In this document: one piece after another, positions 1 to 7,407 of the stretch
Position numbering within the stretch: position 1 is the first letter of the stretch
How the letters are laid out: the number at the start of each line of letters is the position of its first letter
Source of the DNA: Kiloniellales bacterium
Lineage (GTDB): Bacteria > Pseudomonadota > Alphaproteobacteria > Kiloniellales > JAKSDN01
Length of the DNA: 12,584 bases
Reading direction: 5' to 3'
NCBI GenBank assembly: GCA_022360075.1
Contig: JAKSDN010001368.1
Span: forward strand, 1 to 12,584
Translations under genes and position numbers: made by a program
The notes under the pieces: model-generated
The model's database searches: none
The model's input: only the letters and a program-made list of their open reading frames with translations
What the model was told of the DNA's origin: nothing

Positions 1-69
1 AGGAAATACGCGGTTCGGGGGAATGCGAGCCCAACGCTAGTGAGCGCGAAGGCCACATTGCCACCCACC

Positions 70-183
70 ATTGTCATGCTCGGGCTTGACCCGAGCATCC
101 ATGGTTCGGCCAGGCGCCAGACCCTGCCGAGAGGCCCGGCGTGTGCGGCGCGATGGATCCTCGGGTCGAGCCCGAGGATGACA
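70..183. repeat. Double-palindrome intergenic repeat, copy 1
   Basis: The element runs from ATTGTCAT (70-77) to ATGACA (178-183). It holds two perfect hairpins. Stem A is ATGCTCGGG (76-84), loop CTTGA, CCCGAGCAT (90-98). Stem B is ATCCTCGGG (157-165), loop TCGAG, CCCGAGGAT (171-179). The first and last ~34 bases are also near-perfect inverted repeats of each other, so one long hairpin could form instead. About 58 bp of unrelated sequence separates the stems. A shorter second copy lies at 9893-9979. Repeats of this form (TTGTCA..GGGCTTGACCC..) are widespread between genes in alphaproteobacteria. It lies downstream of cysQ, where it could help end or stabilise that transcript; this is inference. 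The open plus-strand frame through it (40-264) is a by-product of the repeat. Confidence 0.85.
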
Positions 184-260
184 GTCAGTAGGAGGTGTGG
201 TGGGACGTCTGATGGATGTGGTACGTGCGACGACCCCGCCAGCCAACGCCCACATCCAGC

Positions 261-1076
261 CTAGCCAGCGCCCCGCGCGACGAAATAGGGATTCTCGAAG
301 CCGGGCTTGCCATAGGTCAGCGGCGCCCCCTCGACGGTCGTGACCGCGCCGCCGGCGGCCGCCAGAACGGCGTGGCCGGCAGCGGTATCCCACTCCATGG
401 TGCGGCCGAAGCGCGGATAGAGATCGGCGCGGCCGCTGGCGACCAGGCAGAACTTGAGGGAGCTGCCGGCGGTAACCCGGTCCTTGACGCTGTAGCCGGC
501 GAGGAAGCCCTCGAGCTCTTCGCCGCTGCCGTGGCGGCGGCTGGCGACCACGGTGATGCCGCCTTCCGGAAAGGGCCGCACGCGAACGTCCATGAGCGGC
601 TGATCGGTCTGGGAGAAAGTCGCGCGGGCCGGCGCACCCACTTCGCGGCAGCCGGCCCAGGTCATCGCAAGGGCTGGGGCGTGGACCACGCCGGCGACCG
701 GCTGGCCCAGCTCGATCAGGGCGATGTTGACCGTGAACTCGCCGTTGCGGTTGAGGAACTCCTTGGTGCCGTCCAGCGGATCGACGAGCCAGAAGCGCCC
801 GCCCGAGACGTCCGGTAGGATGCCGGCCGCGGCCTGCTCTTCCGAGACGATCGGCACCTCCGGCGTGAGTGTCTTGAGGAACGCCAGAATGCAGTCCTCG
901 GCCGCCTCGTCGGCTTCGGTCACCGGCGAGGCATCGGCCTTCTTCCGGACCTCGATCTCCTCGGCCTCGGCGTAGTAGGCGAGGATCGTCTTGCCGGCGC
1001 GCTCCGCGACCACGCGCAGGACGGCGAGCAGATCGTCGCTCTCTTTCGTATCCACGGCTGTCTCTCCCGCTCGCAT
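261..1076 (-). CDS. cysQ: CysQ, 3'(2'),5'-bisphosphate nucleotidase
   Basis: This 271-residue protein belongs to the Mg-dependent, Li-sensitive inositol monophosphatase superfamily. CysQ removes a phosphate from 3'-phosphoadenosine 5'-phosphate (PAP), a by-product of sulfate assimilation, in the cytoplasm. The metal-site motifs are all present: SPVTEAD (50-56), SEE (78-80), DPLDGTKEF (99-107), and [11 protein letters not shown] (228-238). The stretch [20 protein letters not shown] is more typical of CysQ than of SuhB-type inositol phosphatases. Length is normal for the family. The ATG at 1076 has a strong ribosome site (TAGGGGGG) six bases upstream. The gene starts 25 bp after the stop of the molybdenum hydroxylase gene and is probably co-transcribed with it. 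No sulfate-assimilation genes are visible nearby. A broader inositol-phosphatase activity cannot be excluded. Confidence 0.93.
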   Translation of the reverse strand: MRAGETAVDTKESDDLLAVLRVVAERAGKTILAYYAEAEEIEVRKKADASPVTEADEAAEDCILAFLKTLTPEVPIVSEEQAAAGILPDVSGGRFWLVDPLDGTKEFLNRNGEFTVNIALIELGQPVAGVVHAPALAMTWAGCREVGAPARATFSQTDQPLMDVRVRPFPEGGITVVASRRHGSGEELEGFLAGYSVKDRVTAGSSLKFCLVASGRADLYPRFGRTMEWDTAAGHAVLAAAGGAVTTVEGAPLTYGKPGFENPYFVARGAG

Positions 1077-1101
1077 CGGCTGCCCCCCTACGCCGGGCTC
1101 A

Positions 1102-3450
1102 CTATGCGGCCTGGGCCGCGCGCGTCTCGGCGTCGCGGATCGCCCGCCAGACCCGCTCCGGCGTCGCGGGCATGTCGAGGCGCCGAACGCCGAGCGGCGC
1201 TAGTGCGTCGAGGATCGCGTTGATCACGGCCGGCGGCGCGCCGATGGCTCCCGCCTCTCCCGCGCCCTTCACGCCCAGGGTGTTGGTGGCGCAGGGAAAG
1301 TCCTCCAGCAATTCGAGGCCGAAGCTCGGCAGATCGTCGGCGCGCGGCAGGCAGTAGTCCATGAGGGAGCCGCTCAATAGCTGGCCGCTCTCCGGCTCGT
1401 AGACCGTGTGCTCGCAGAGCGCCTGCCCGACGCCCTGGGCGATCCCGCCATGGATCTGGCCCGTGACCAGCATGGGATTGACCAGCGTGCCGAAGTCGTC
1501 GACGACCAAATAGCGCTCGATCCTCACGCGGCCGGTCTCGGGATCGACCTCGAGCTCGCAGACATGACAACCGTTGGGGTAGGTCTGGGCGGGCGTCGTG
1601 ACGTGATGCTGGCCCTCGATCGCGCCCTGAAGGGCCTCCGGCAGCCCCTTCCCGCCGGCCGCCGCCTGCCCGACATCGCTCAGGCTGACGCTGCGGTCGG
1701 TGCCGACGATGGTGAAGCGGCCGACGGCGAAATCCAGATCGCCTTCGGCCGCCTCGAGGAGATGGCCGGCGACCGCGCGCGCTTTCTCGATCGCCCGATC
1801 GGCCGCGCCGCCGATCGCAAGCCCCCCCATCACCAGCGAGCGCGACCCGCCCGTGCCGCCACCCATGGGGAAGGCCGCCGTGTCGCCCTGGCGAATGCGG
1901 ATCTGCGCCGGCTCCAGGCCGAGACGCTCGACCACGAGCTGAGTGTAGGCCGTGACGTGGCCCTGGCCGTTGGTCTGGGTGCCGACATGGACGGTCGCCC
2001 CGCCGTCCTCGTCCAGGCGCAGGTGCGCGTCCTCCTCGCCGACGCCGCCGCAGGCCTCGACGTAGCAGGCCATGCCGATGCCGCGCCGCTTGCCGCGCTC
2101 GCGCGCCGCCGCCGCGCGCGCCGGCAGGCCAGCCCAGTCGGCACGCTCCATGGCCTGCTCCATGATCTGGCGGAAGCCGCCGCTGTCGTAGACGATGCCG
2201 GTGGCCGTCTTGTAGGGCAGCGCCTCCGGCGGGATGAAGTTGCGCCGGCGGATCTCGTCCGGACTGAGGCCGACCTCGCGCGCCGCGACATCGACCACGC
2301 GCTCGACCACGTAGGCCGCCTCGGGCCGTCCGGCGCCGCGATAGGCATCGACCGGCACCGAGTTGGTGAAGACGCACTTCACCTCGACGTAGACCGCCGG
2401 GATGCGGTAGAGGCCGGAGAACATCTTGCCGCTGGCGCCGGTCGGGATCAGCGGCGCGAAGTTCGAAAGATAGGCGCCCAGGTTGGCGATGCTGGAGGCG
2501 CGCAGGCCGAGGAAGTGGCCGTCGTCGTCCATCGCCAGCTCGACGGTCGTCACATGGTCGCGGCCCTGGCAGTCGCTGAGGAAGCTCTCGCTGCGCTCGC
2601 CGGTCCACTTGACCGGCCGGCCGAGCTTGCGCGCGGCATAGAGCACCATGACGTATTCGCCATAGAGGAAGATCTTCATGCCGAAGCTGCCGCCGACATC
2701 GGGCGTCACGACGCGGACTTTCTCGCCTTCCACGCCGAAGACGTGATTGGCGAGCTGCGGCCGGATACGCATGCCGCCCTGGGTCCCGGTGCGTAGGGTC
2801 AGGGTCTCGCTCGCCGCGTCGTAGTCGCCGATCGCCACGCGCGGCTCCATCGGCGCGGCGATCAGGCGGTTGTTCACCAGATCCAGGCGCGTGACGTGGG
2901 CCGCCTTGGCAAAGGCCGCGTCGGTCGCCGCCTTGTCGCCGATGTCCCAGTCGAGGCAGAGGTTGTTCGGCGCCTCCTCCCAGACCTGCGGGGCGTCCGC
3001 CGCGAGCGCGCCGCCGGTCTCGATAACGGCCGGCAGCTCGCGGTAGTCGACCTCGACCAGCTCGGCCGCGTCGCGGGCTTGCTGCACGGTCTCGGCCACG
3101 ACGAAGGCGACCGGATCGCCGACATGCCGGACCCTGCCCTGCGCCAGGGCCGGATGCGGCGGCTGGATCGTCTCGCTGCCGTTCTTGCCGGGCATCGGCG
3201 CGATGCAGCGGATCGAGCCGATGCCGTCCGCCTCCAGGTCGACACTCGTGTAGACCGCCAGCACGCCCGGCGCCGCCAGCGCCTCGGCCGCGTCGATGGC
3301 GACGATCTCGGCATGGGCATGGGGGCTGCGCAGCACCACGCCATAACACTGCCTTTCGAGCGAGATATCGTCCGTGTAACGGCCCTCACCGGTCAGAAAT
3401 CGCTGATCCTCGAGCCGGCGCATGGGCTGCCCGACGCCAAACTGTCCCAT
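1102..3450 (-). CDS. Molybdenum hydroxylase large subunit, form II CoxL-like (xanthine dehydrogenase family)
   Basis: This 782-residue protein is a molybdopterin-cytosine-dinucleotide-binding large subunit of the xanthine dehydrogenase/CO dehydrogenase family, at the normal family length. It has the N-terminal a/b hammerhead domain (about 10-140), starting with the typical [19 protein letters not shown]. Next come GGSFGMK (253-259), the active-site loop AYRGAGR (369-375), the TQTNGQGH cofactor segment (491-498), and the catalytic glutamate in GVKGAGEAG (E732). True CO dehydrogenase (form I) has AYxCSFR with an active-site cysteine. AYRGAGR marks form II, whose substrates are mostly unknown and may be aldehydes or N-heterocycles. 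The start is ATG at 3450, with AGAGGAG 12 bases upstream. The small iron-sulfur and medium FAD subunits normally encoded alongside are absent here: upstream is a helicase, downstream cysQ. It would need subunits from elsewhere. Confidence 0.92.
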   Translation of the reverse strand: MGQFGVGQPMRRLEDQRFLTGEGRYTDDISLERQCYGVVLRSPHAHAEIVAIDAAEALAAPGVLAVYTSVDLEADGIGSIRCIAPMPGKNGSETIQPPHPALAQGRVRHVGDPVAFVVAETVQQARDAAELVEVDYRELPAVIETGGALAADAPQVWEEAPNNLCLDWDIGDKAATDAAFAKAAHVTRLDLVNNRLIAAPMEPRVAIGDYDAASETLTLRTGTQGGMRIRPQLANHVFGVEGEKVRVVTPDVGGSFGMKIFLYGEYVMVLYAARKLGRPVKWTGERSESFLSDCQGRDHVTTVELAMDDDGHFLGLRASSIANLGAYLSNFAPLIPTGASGKMFSGLYRIPAVYVEVKCVFTNSVPVDAYRGAGRPEAAYVVERVVDVAAREVGLSPDEIRRRNFIPPEALPYKTATGIVYDSGGFRQIMEQAMERADWAGLPARAAAARERGKRRGIGMACYVEACGGVGEEDAHLRLDEDGGATVHVGTQTNGQGHVTAYTQLVVERLGLEPAQIRIRQGDTAAFPMGGGTGGSRSLVMGGLAIGGAADRAIEKARAVAGHLLEAAEGDLDFAVGRFTIVGTDRSVSLSDVGQAAAGGKGLPEALQGAIEGQHHVTTPAQTYPNGCHVCELEVDPETGRVRIERYLVVDDFGTLVNPMLVTGQIHGGIAQGVGQALCEHTVYEPESGQLLSGSLMDYCLPRADDLPSFGLELLEDFPCATNTLGVKGAGEAGAIGAPPAVINAILDALAPLGVRRLDMPATPERVWRAIRDAETRAAQAA

Positions 3451-3492
3451 GGCGGTGGGGTACTCCTCTGCTGCGGGAATTGCGGCGGCGCG

Positions 3493-3521
3493 ATGATAGG
3501 CAAGCCGGGCCGCGCGACCAA
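3493..3521 (-). promoter_or_regulatory. Possible promoter for the molybdenum hydroxylase-cysQ unit
   Basis: Read on the minus strand, TTGGTC (3521-3516) and TATCAT (3498-3493) are separated by exactly 17 bases. The -10 box matches TATAAT at five of six positions; the -35 matches only TTG. Transcription would begin near 3486, giving a leader of about 35 bases before the ATG at 3450. The 173-bp gap to the helicase stop leaves room for an independent promoter. This is a visual match only. Confidence 0.35.
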
Positions 3522-3623
3522 CGGGAAACTGTGAACTCGCCCGGCCGCACTGGGGGCTTAAGCAGACGTCGCCCTAAAAGTTCGGAGCGAGCGCACGAGC
3601 GGTCTCAAGGTACAGCAGTGACT

Positions 3624-6434
3624 TCAGTTCGGACCTGCCGCCTCCATCACCTTGCGGGTATGAACCAGGAGATCCCGGATCGGTGCGATTCGGGCTTCAG
3701 CCCCTTGGTCAGCGGGAAGGCCGCCCGCGCCCTCTTCGGCGAGGATGGGAGCGATCGCGCGCCCGCAATCGGCGGGCAGCAGACCCTTCTCGGCGAGGTG
3801 ACCGGCGAGGTCGACGGCCGTGGCCTCGTCCGCCGCGGCCTCATCGTCCGAGACCGTCGCCAGGGACTTCAGGACCAGCCCGAGCGCGTCCTTGGCCGGT
3901 GCCATGGCCTCTGCCTCGAAGCCGCCGCCCGCCAGCAGGGCGGACATACGCAACTTGCGGTCGGCTTCCGCGGCAAGCGCCCCCGCTTGCTGCAGGCGTT
4001 GCGCCCTGCCGCCATCGTCGAGCGCAGGCGCGCGGTGGAGCTCGCGGCCAGCGTCGCCGACGAAGCGCAGCAGGCCTGCCGCCTCCAGGCGGCGAATGGC
4101 CTCGAAGCTGGCGCGGTCCAGCACCTCCACAGGTATCGCCGACTGCGCCTTCAAACGCTGGGATTCCTCCTGTAGCCGATCCGGCGCGTCGTCGAGCACC
4201 GCGATCAGGGACTCGCGTCCCGTCTCGTCGGCGCGCCCGACCAGGGCGAGCAAGCGGTCGCCGTGACGATCCAAGAGATCGTCGCGCGTCGCCAAGGCCG
4301 GATCGGGCGCCGCCTCCAGCGCCTGCCCGACATCGGCCATCATGGCCTGCATGCGCTCGACGAAGGCCGCGCGGCCCGTCGGCATGCGGATGCCCTTGAG
4401 GTCGCCCAGGCCGTCCAGCACGCCCTCGGCGAGCGCCTGCTTCTGGTTCAGCAAGAAGACCATGCGATGCTCGATGCTGTTCTCACAAACCAGATTGATG
4501 ACGCTGACCGGCCGCGTCTGGTTCTTGCGCCAGGCCCGGGCGATGCGCTGTTCCAGCTTCGCCGGGTTCCAGGGCAGGTCCATGTTGATCACGGTATTCG
4601 CCACTTGCAGATTGAGCCCGACCCCGCCCGACTCCGACGACAGGAAGAGGCGGCAGGCCGGGTCCTTCTTGAAGCGATTGATCTCGGCCCTTCGGCGCTC
4701 CTGGGGCACCTGCCCCGTGTGCCAGGCGAACTCGACGTTCATCTCGACGGCCAGTTCACGGACCAGTTCGAGCATGCGCACCCATTCCGAGAAGATGATG
4801 ATCTTGCACTCTTCCTCGGCCAGAAGCTCGCCCAGCAGATGCTCGAGCTCTTCCAGTTTCGGGCAGTCCCGGCACTCGGGGTCGAGGATATAGGGCGTGT
4901 CGCAGACCATGCGCATGCAGGCCAGGATCTGCTGCAAGCGGTCGAACTCCGCCTTCAGGAGCGGACGCCGCTGGGCCTGAGCGATCAGGCGCTGGGCTGG
5001 CGCCTCGTAGTCGGCATAGCGCAGGCGCTGCTCCTCGGTCATGGCGACGAAGTAGTTCTTCATCGTGCGACCGGGGAGCTGCGTCTCGACCTCGCCCTTC
5101 CGGCGGCGCAGCATCACCGGCCGCAGGCGGCGGCCCAGGTCTTCGAGGTTCTTGTAGTCGACCGGCCGGCCGCGCTCGTCGAGGACGTAGTAGTCGCGGT
5201 TGAAGCGGAACAGCGGCCCGAGCAGCTTCGGGTCGAGGTACTGGACGATGGAATAGACCTCGTCGATGCGGTTCTCCAGCGGAGTCCCCGTCAGCACGAA
5301 GGCGTAGCGGCTGCGCAGGCCCTTGACCGCCCGCGCGGTCTTGGTCTGCCAATTCTTGATGCGCTGCGCCTCGTCCAGGATAACCACGTCGGGCGCGAGG
5401 ACACGATTGATCTCGGCGCCGTCCGAGATGATCTGCTCGTAGTTGGTCAGGGTGAAAAAGGCGGGCTCGCCGTATTGGGCCAGGCGCTTGGCGCGCGGCC
5501 CGGCGACGATGCGCACGGGAAAATCCGTGAAGCGGCCGATCTGCTCCTGCCATTCCGACTTGAGCGAGGCCGGCGAGACGACCAGCACTCGCCCGATCCC
5601 GTGCAGCCGGCGCAGCAGCGCGCAGGCGGCGATGGCCTGCACCGTCTTGCCCAACCCCATGTCGTCGGCCAGCAAGGCGCGCTCGCCGAACGCCAGATGC
5701 AGCATGCCCTCGACCTGGTAGGGCAGCAGCGGATGGCCGACGACGTCCAGCGTCTGGCGTCCCGCCTCGACATCGGCCAGGAACGCTTCACGGCTTCGGC
5801 GCCGCGTCGCCGCCCGCTGCCCCTCATCGAGCCAGCGCTCGACCGTGCGCGAAACGCGCAGCGAACCGGGCGCCTTGGCCGCCAAATCCCGAAGGGACTG
5901 CAGCGCATCCGTTGCGCCCTGCTCAAGATCCTGCACGAGGGCCTCGATCCGCTCCCGAGCAAGGGAAACGTTACCGGCGCCGGGCCAAAGGAGGCGGAGC
6001 CCCGGCTCACCTCGGCCCGTGGCGTAGATCTCGACCCGCGGGCTACCGGTCTTCGCCGCTGCCGCGAAGGCCCGCTTGCCGCGCTGTCGCAGATGGTTCA
6101 GGGCCCCCTCGATGTGCTTGCAGGTGCCGAGGCCGTTCGTCACGAAGTCGTGGCAGGAACAGGAGTTCTCCCGTTCGGCCAACGACCGGATCTCGACCAC
6201 ATAGTCGACGGCGCTCAGCGAGCGGACTCGGAAATTGCCGAAGTGGCTCTGGCCATCCTCCAGGGCCTCGCAGGAAACGATTTCGGTCCTGCCGCGCCAG
6301 CGGCGACGCTCGACCTCTTCGGCATCGCTGGTCGACCAGCCCTGGAACGCAGGCTTCTTCTCGATGACCTGCTGGGCCTTGCCGGCCGTCTTCTTTTGGC
6401 GAGCACCTGCTCGCGCCTTCGCTTTTACAACCAT
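3624..6434 (-). CDS. SWIM zinc finger-SNF2 family DEAD/DEAH-box helicase
   Basis: This 936-residue protein is a SNF2-type superfamily 2 ATPase, expected to translocate on double-stranded DNA. Residues are numbered from the ATG at 6434. A lysine- and alanine-rich N-terminus is followed by a SWIM zinc finger (C92-x-C94, ten residues, C105-x-H107). The first helicase lobe has the Q-motif-like PYQVEGM (238-244), Walker A DDMGLGKT (257-264), DEAQ (354-357) and motif III LTGTPLEN (381-388). The second lobe has motif IV (FSEW, about 548), motif V SESGGVGLNLQ (600-610) and motif VI QRIARAW (629-635). About 250 C-terminal residues, rich in alanine, leucine and acidic residues, match nothing I recognise. 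An in-frame TTG at 6482 gives 16 more residues but has no clear ribosome site, so I prefer the ATG. The gene stands alone. The substrate or partner is unknown; DNA repair or chromosome maintenance is a guess. Confidence 0.9.
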   Translation of the reverse strand: MVVKAKARAGARQKKTAGKAQQVIEKKPAFQGWSTSDAEEVERRRWRGRTEIVSCEALEDGQSHFGNFRVRSLSAVDYVVEIRSLAERENSCSCHDFVTNGLGTCKHIEGALNHLRQRGKRAFAAAAKTGSPRVEIYATGRGEPGLRLLWPGAGNVSLARERIEALVQDLEQGATDALQSLRDLAAKAPGSLRVSRTVERWLDEGQRAATRRRSREAFLADVEAGRQTLDVVGHPLLPYQVEGMLHLAFGERALLADDMGLGKTVQAIAACALLRRLHGIGRVLVVSPASLKSEWQEQIGRFTDFPVRIVAGPRAKRLAQYGEPAFFTLTNYEQIISDGAEINRVLAPDVVILDEAQRIKNWQTKTARAVKGLRSRYAFVLTGTPLENRIDEVYSIVQYLDPKLLGPLFRFNRDYYVLDERGRPVDYKNLEDLGRRLRPVMLRRRKGEVETQLPGRTMKNYFVAMTEEQRLRYADYEAPAQRLIAQAQRRPLLKAEFDRLQQILACMRMVCDTPYILDPECRDCPKLEELEHLLGELLAEEECKIIIFSEWVRMLELVRELAVEMNVEFAWHTGQVPQERRRAEINRFKKDPACRLFLSSESGGVGLNLQVANTVINMDLPWNPAKLEQRIARAWRKNQTRPVSVINLVCENSIEHRMVFLLNQKQALAEGVLDGLGDLKGIRMPTGRAAFVERMQAMMADVGQALEAAPDPALATRDDLLDRHGDRLLALVGRADETGRESLIAVLDDAPDRLQEESQRLKAQSAIPVEVLDRASFEAIRRLEAAGLLRFVGDAGRELHRAPALDDGGRAQRLQQAGALAAEADRKLRMSALLAGGGFEAEAMAPAKDALGLVLKSLATVSDDEAAADEATAVDLAGHLAEKGLLPADCGRAIAPILAEEGAGGLPADQGAEARIAPIRDLLVHTRKVMEAAGPN

Positions 6435-6522
6435 GGCTCTCTCATTTGGCTCCCCAATGTTCACCACGGACAGATCGCCCAAGCCCGATCTACCGCCAGT
6501 TCCACAGAACGACTTTCAGTGC

Positions 6523-6539
6523 GGGAGGCGGAACCTCCC
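6523..6539 (-). terminator. Weak hairpin between the toxin gene and the helicase gene
   Basis: GGGAGG (6523-6528) and CCTCCC (6534-6539) form a six-pair GC-rich stem with a five-base loop. It lies about 108 bases past the stop of the PIN toxin gene and 89 bases before the helicase start. No run of T follows it on the minus strand, so it is at best a weak or Rho-assisted terminator or a leader hairpin. Confidence 0.2.
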
Positions 6540-6646
6540 CGGAAGATATGCTGCTCGACCGGGTCAGATGGCTGCCGGCCGACAAAGAGATGCCCCTGCA
6601 AGATTGTCTGACAAGCCGCACCCCTTCTAAGCGGCCCGCAGTCGAT

Positions 6647-7102
6647 TCAGGTGAGCAGTCTGGACAGGACCTTGTCTGCGTCCTCAGCGAAGGGATTGAG
6701 GATCTCGACTCCACCGAGGCTGTGACCGTGCTGCAGGTCTTCGGAAAGGATGAATGCGCAGCCGGCTTGCTTTGCCGTCGCCCATAGCATCGCATCCCAG
6801 AACGATATCCCATGGTCGCGGACGAATTCCACGGCTTCGTTGAAAGTGGCTTGCCCGGAAGCGGTGACGGTGAAGACGCGCTGCCATACCTGTGTGAAGG
6901 CCTGGGCCTGCTTCACGCTCGCTTTGCCTTTTCGCGTCGCCGCGTGAAAGAACTCGCCGAGCGCCTGAACCGTGAGCGTGCAGTCCTTGCCCGCGGCTCT
7001 CTGGACGAGACGATTGGCGGCCTTGTGTTTTTCGCCCCCTGCGGAGTCGACGGCGTAGATAAGGATATTGGTATCGAGCGTGAAGCGGTTAGGTACGATC
7101 AT
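6647..7102 (-). CDS. PIN-domain toxin (VapC family)
   Basis: This 151-residue protein is a PIN-domain ribonuclease, the toxin half of a type II toxin-antitoxin pair. VapC-type toxins cut RNA, often tRNA or rRNA, using acidic residues that hold Mg. The acidic residues sit where expected: D10 in LDTN, E50 in LGEFF, D103 in FWDAML, and the E121-D122 pair in ILSEDLQ, followed by the usual ILNPF (134-138). All catalytic positions are intact, so the toxin should be active. The ATG at 7102 lies inside the antitoxin gene (14-base overlap) and has no good ribosome site of its own, which points to translational coupling and toxin made in lower amount than antitoxin. The RNA target cannot be read from the sequence. 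Confidence 0.9.
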   Translation of the reverse strand: MIVPNRFTLDTNILIYAVDSAGGEKHKAANRLVQRAAGKDCTLTVQALGEFFHAATRKGKASVKQAQAFTQVWQRVFTVTASGQATFNEAVEFVRDHGISFWDAMLWATAKQAGCAFILSEDLQHGHSLGGVEILNPFAEDADKVLSRLLT

Positions 7103-7340
7103 AAAGATCGTCCCGCTCCACCCTCAATCCGCCGAGGTCCAGACCCTTGGCGTGGAGGCGCTTCATCTCCTCGAAGGCAACGCGCCACTTTGGATCCGAT
7201 TGCTTGTCTTCGGTTTCAGGGATCAAGCGCGCGACGGGCCGACCATGGCGCGTTATGACGAAAGCCTCGCCCTTCCGCTCAATCTCTTGTATCAGCTTCG
7301 AGAAGTCCTTGTTCGCCTCTCGAAGCGAAACCCTCTTCAT
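7089..7340 (-). CDS. Phd/YefM family antitoxin
   Basis: This 83-residue protein is a type II antitoxin of the Phd/YefM family. It should neutralise the overlapping PIN toxin by binding it and repress its own promoter as a dimer. The N-terminal DNA-binding and dimer fold is clear: KRVSLREANKDFSKLI, then AFVITRHGRPVARLIP (about 26-41). The C-terminal tail, ending RVERDDLYDRT, is the usual toxin-wrapping region. I chose the ATG at 7340. A TTG directly before it (7343) would add one residue. Neither has an obvious Shine-Dalgarno sequence, and the leader just upstream can form hairpins. A Phd antitoxin paired with a PIN toxin, rather than with Doc or YoeB, is a common mixed arrangement. Confidence 0.9.
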   Translation of the reverse strand: MKRVSLREANKDFSKLIQEIERKGEAFVITRHGRPVARLIPETEDKQSDPKWRVAFEEMKRLHAKGLDLGGLRVERDDLYDRT

Positions 7341-7343
7341 CAA

Positions 7344-7363
7344 TTTGACCGATGTCTGTCAAA
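7344..7363. promoter_or_regulatory. Inverted repeat just before the antitoxin start
   Basis: TTTGAC (7344-7349) and GTCAAA (7358-7363) form a perfect six-base inverted repeat with an eight-base spacer. It ends three bases before the antitoxin ATG and touches the palindrome at 7364-7378. It could be a second operator half, or an mRNA hairpin covering the ribosome-binding region. No canonical ribosome site is seen there. Confidence 0.4.
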
Positions 7364-7378
7364 GTCGGATAATCCGAC
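7364..7378. promoter_or_regulatory. Palindromic operator candidate for the toxin-antitoxin genes
   Basis: GTCGGAT-A-ATCCGAC is a perfect inverted repeat with seven-base arms. It lies directly downstream of the predicted -10 box and covers the expected transcription start (about 7371), where a bound Phd-type repressor would block transcription. Phd family antitoxins are known to bind short palindromes in their own promoters. The assignment to this antitoxin is inference from position. Confidence 0.6.
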
Positions 7379-7407
7379 ATATTGATGATGGCAAGGCTTC
7401 CTGTCAA
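7379..7407 (-). promoter_or_regulatory. Predicted promoter of the toxin-antitoxin operon
   Basis: On the minus strand a consensus -35 TTGACA (7407-7402) is followed after exactly 17 bases by CAATAT (7384-7379) as -10 (three of six matches). The -35 box overlaps the TGA stop (7404-7406) of the DUF1028 gene, so the promoter is embedded in the end of the upstream gene. The palindrome at 7364-7378 begins immediately after the -10. Confidence 0.5.

Noticed and set aside
40..264. Plus-strand ORF of 74 codons over repeat copy 1
   Set aside because: The frame reads through the palindromic repeat; the peptide (LGLDPSIH ... ILGSSPRMT) is a familiar false ORF produced by this repeat type, and the similar ORF at 9818-10042 has the same origin.
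1408..2796. 462-codon plus-strand ORF opposite the molybdenum hydroxylase gene
   Set aside because: It is an antisense shadow caused by high GC; it has no recognisable motifs and lies wholly inside a conserved gene.
1088..3349. 753-codon minus-strand ORF within the molybdenum hydroxylase gene
   Set aside because: It is an arginine- and glycine-rich out-of-frame reading of the real gene at 1102-3450, which carries all the family motifs.
1102..3450. Carbon monoxide dehydrogenase (form I CoxL) call
   Set aside because: The active-site loop is AYRGAGR and lacks the cysteine of the AYxCSFR form I motif; coxM and coxS are also absent.
6435..6482. TTG start of the helicase at 6482
   Set aside because: No ribosome site precedes it and the added 16 residues show nothing conserved; the ATG at 6434 is preferred, though not proven.
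6499..6510. LexA-like box GTTC-N4-GAAC upstream of the helicase
   Set aside because: The half-sites are in the opposite orientation to the Gram-positive GAAC-N4-GTTC box, and the alphaproteobacterial box is a direct GTTC-N7-GTTC repeat, so it does not fit either.
4263..6611. 782-codon plus-strand ORF opposite the helicase gene
   Set aside because: It is an antisense shadow of a conserved SNF2 gene; the composition is rich in Gln, His, Arg and Leu with no domain.
3624..7343. Helicase plus toxin-antitoxin pair as a phage-defence island
   Set aside because: No nuclease, methylase or other defence partner is present; a 212-bp gap separates them, and nothing beyond adjacency links the two.
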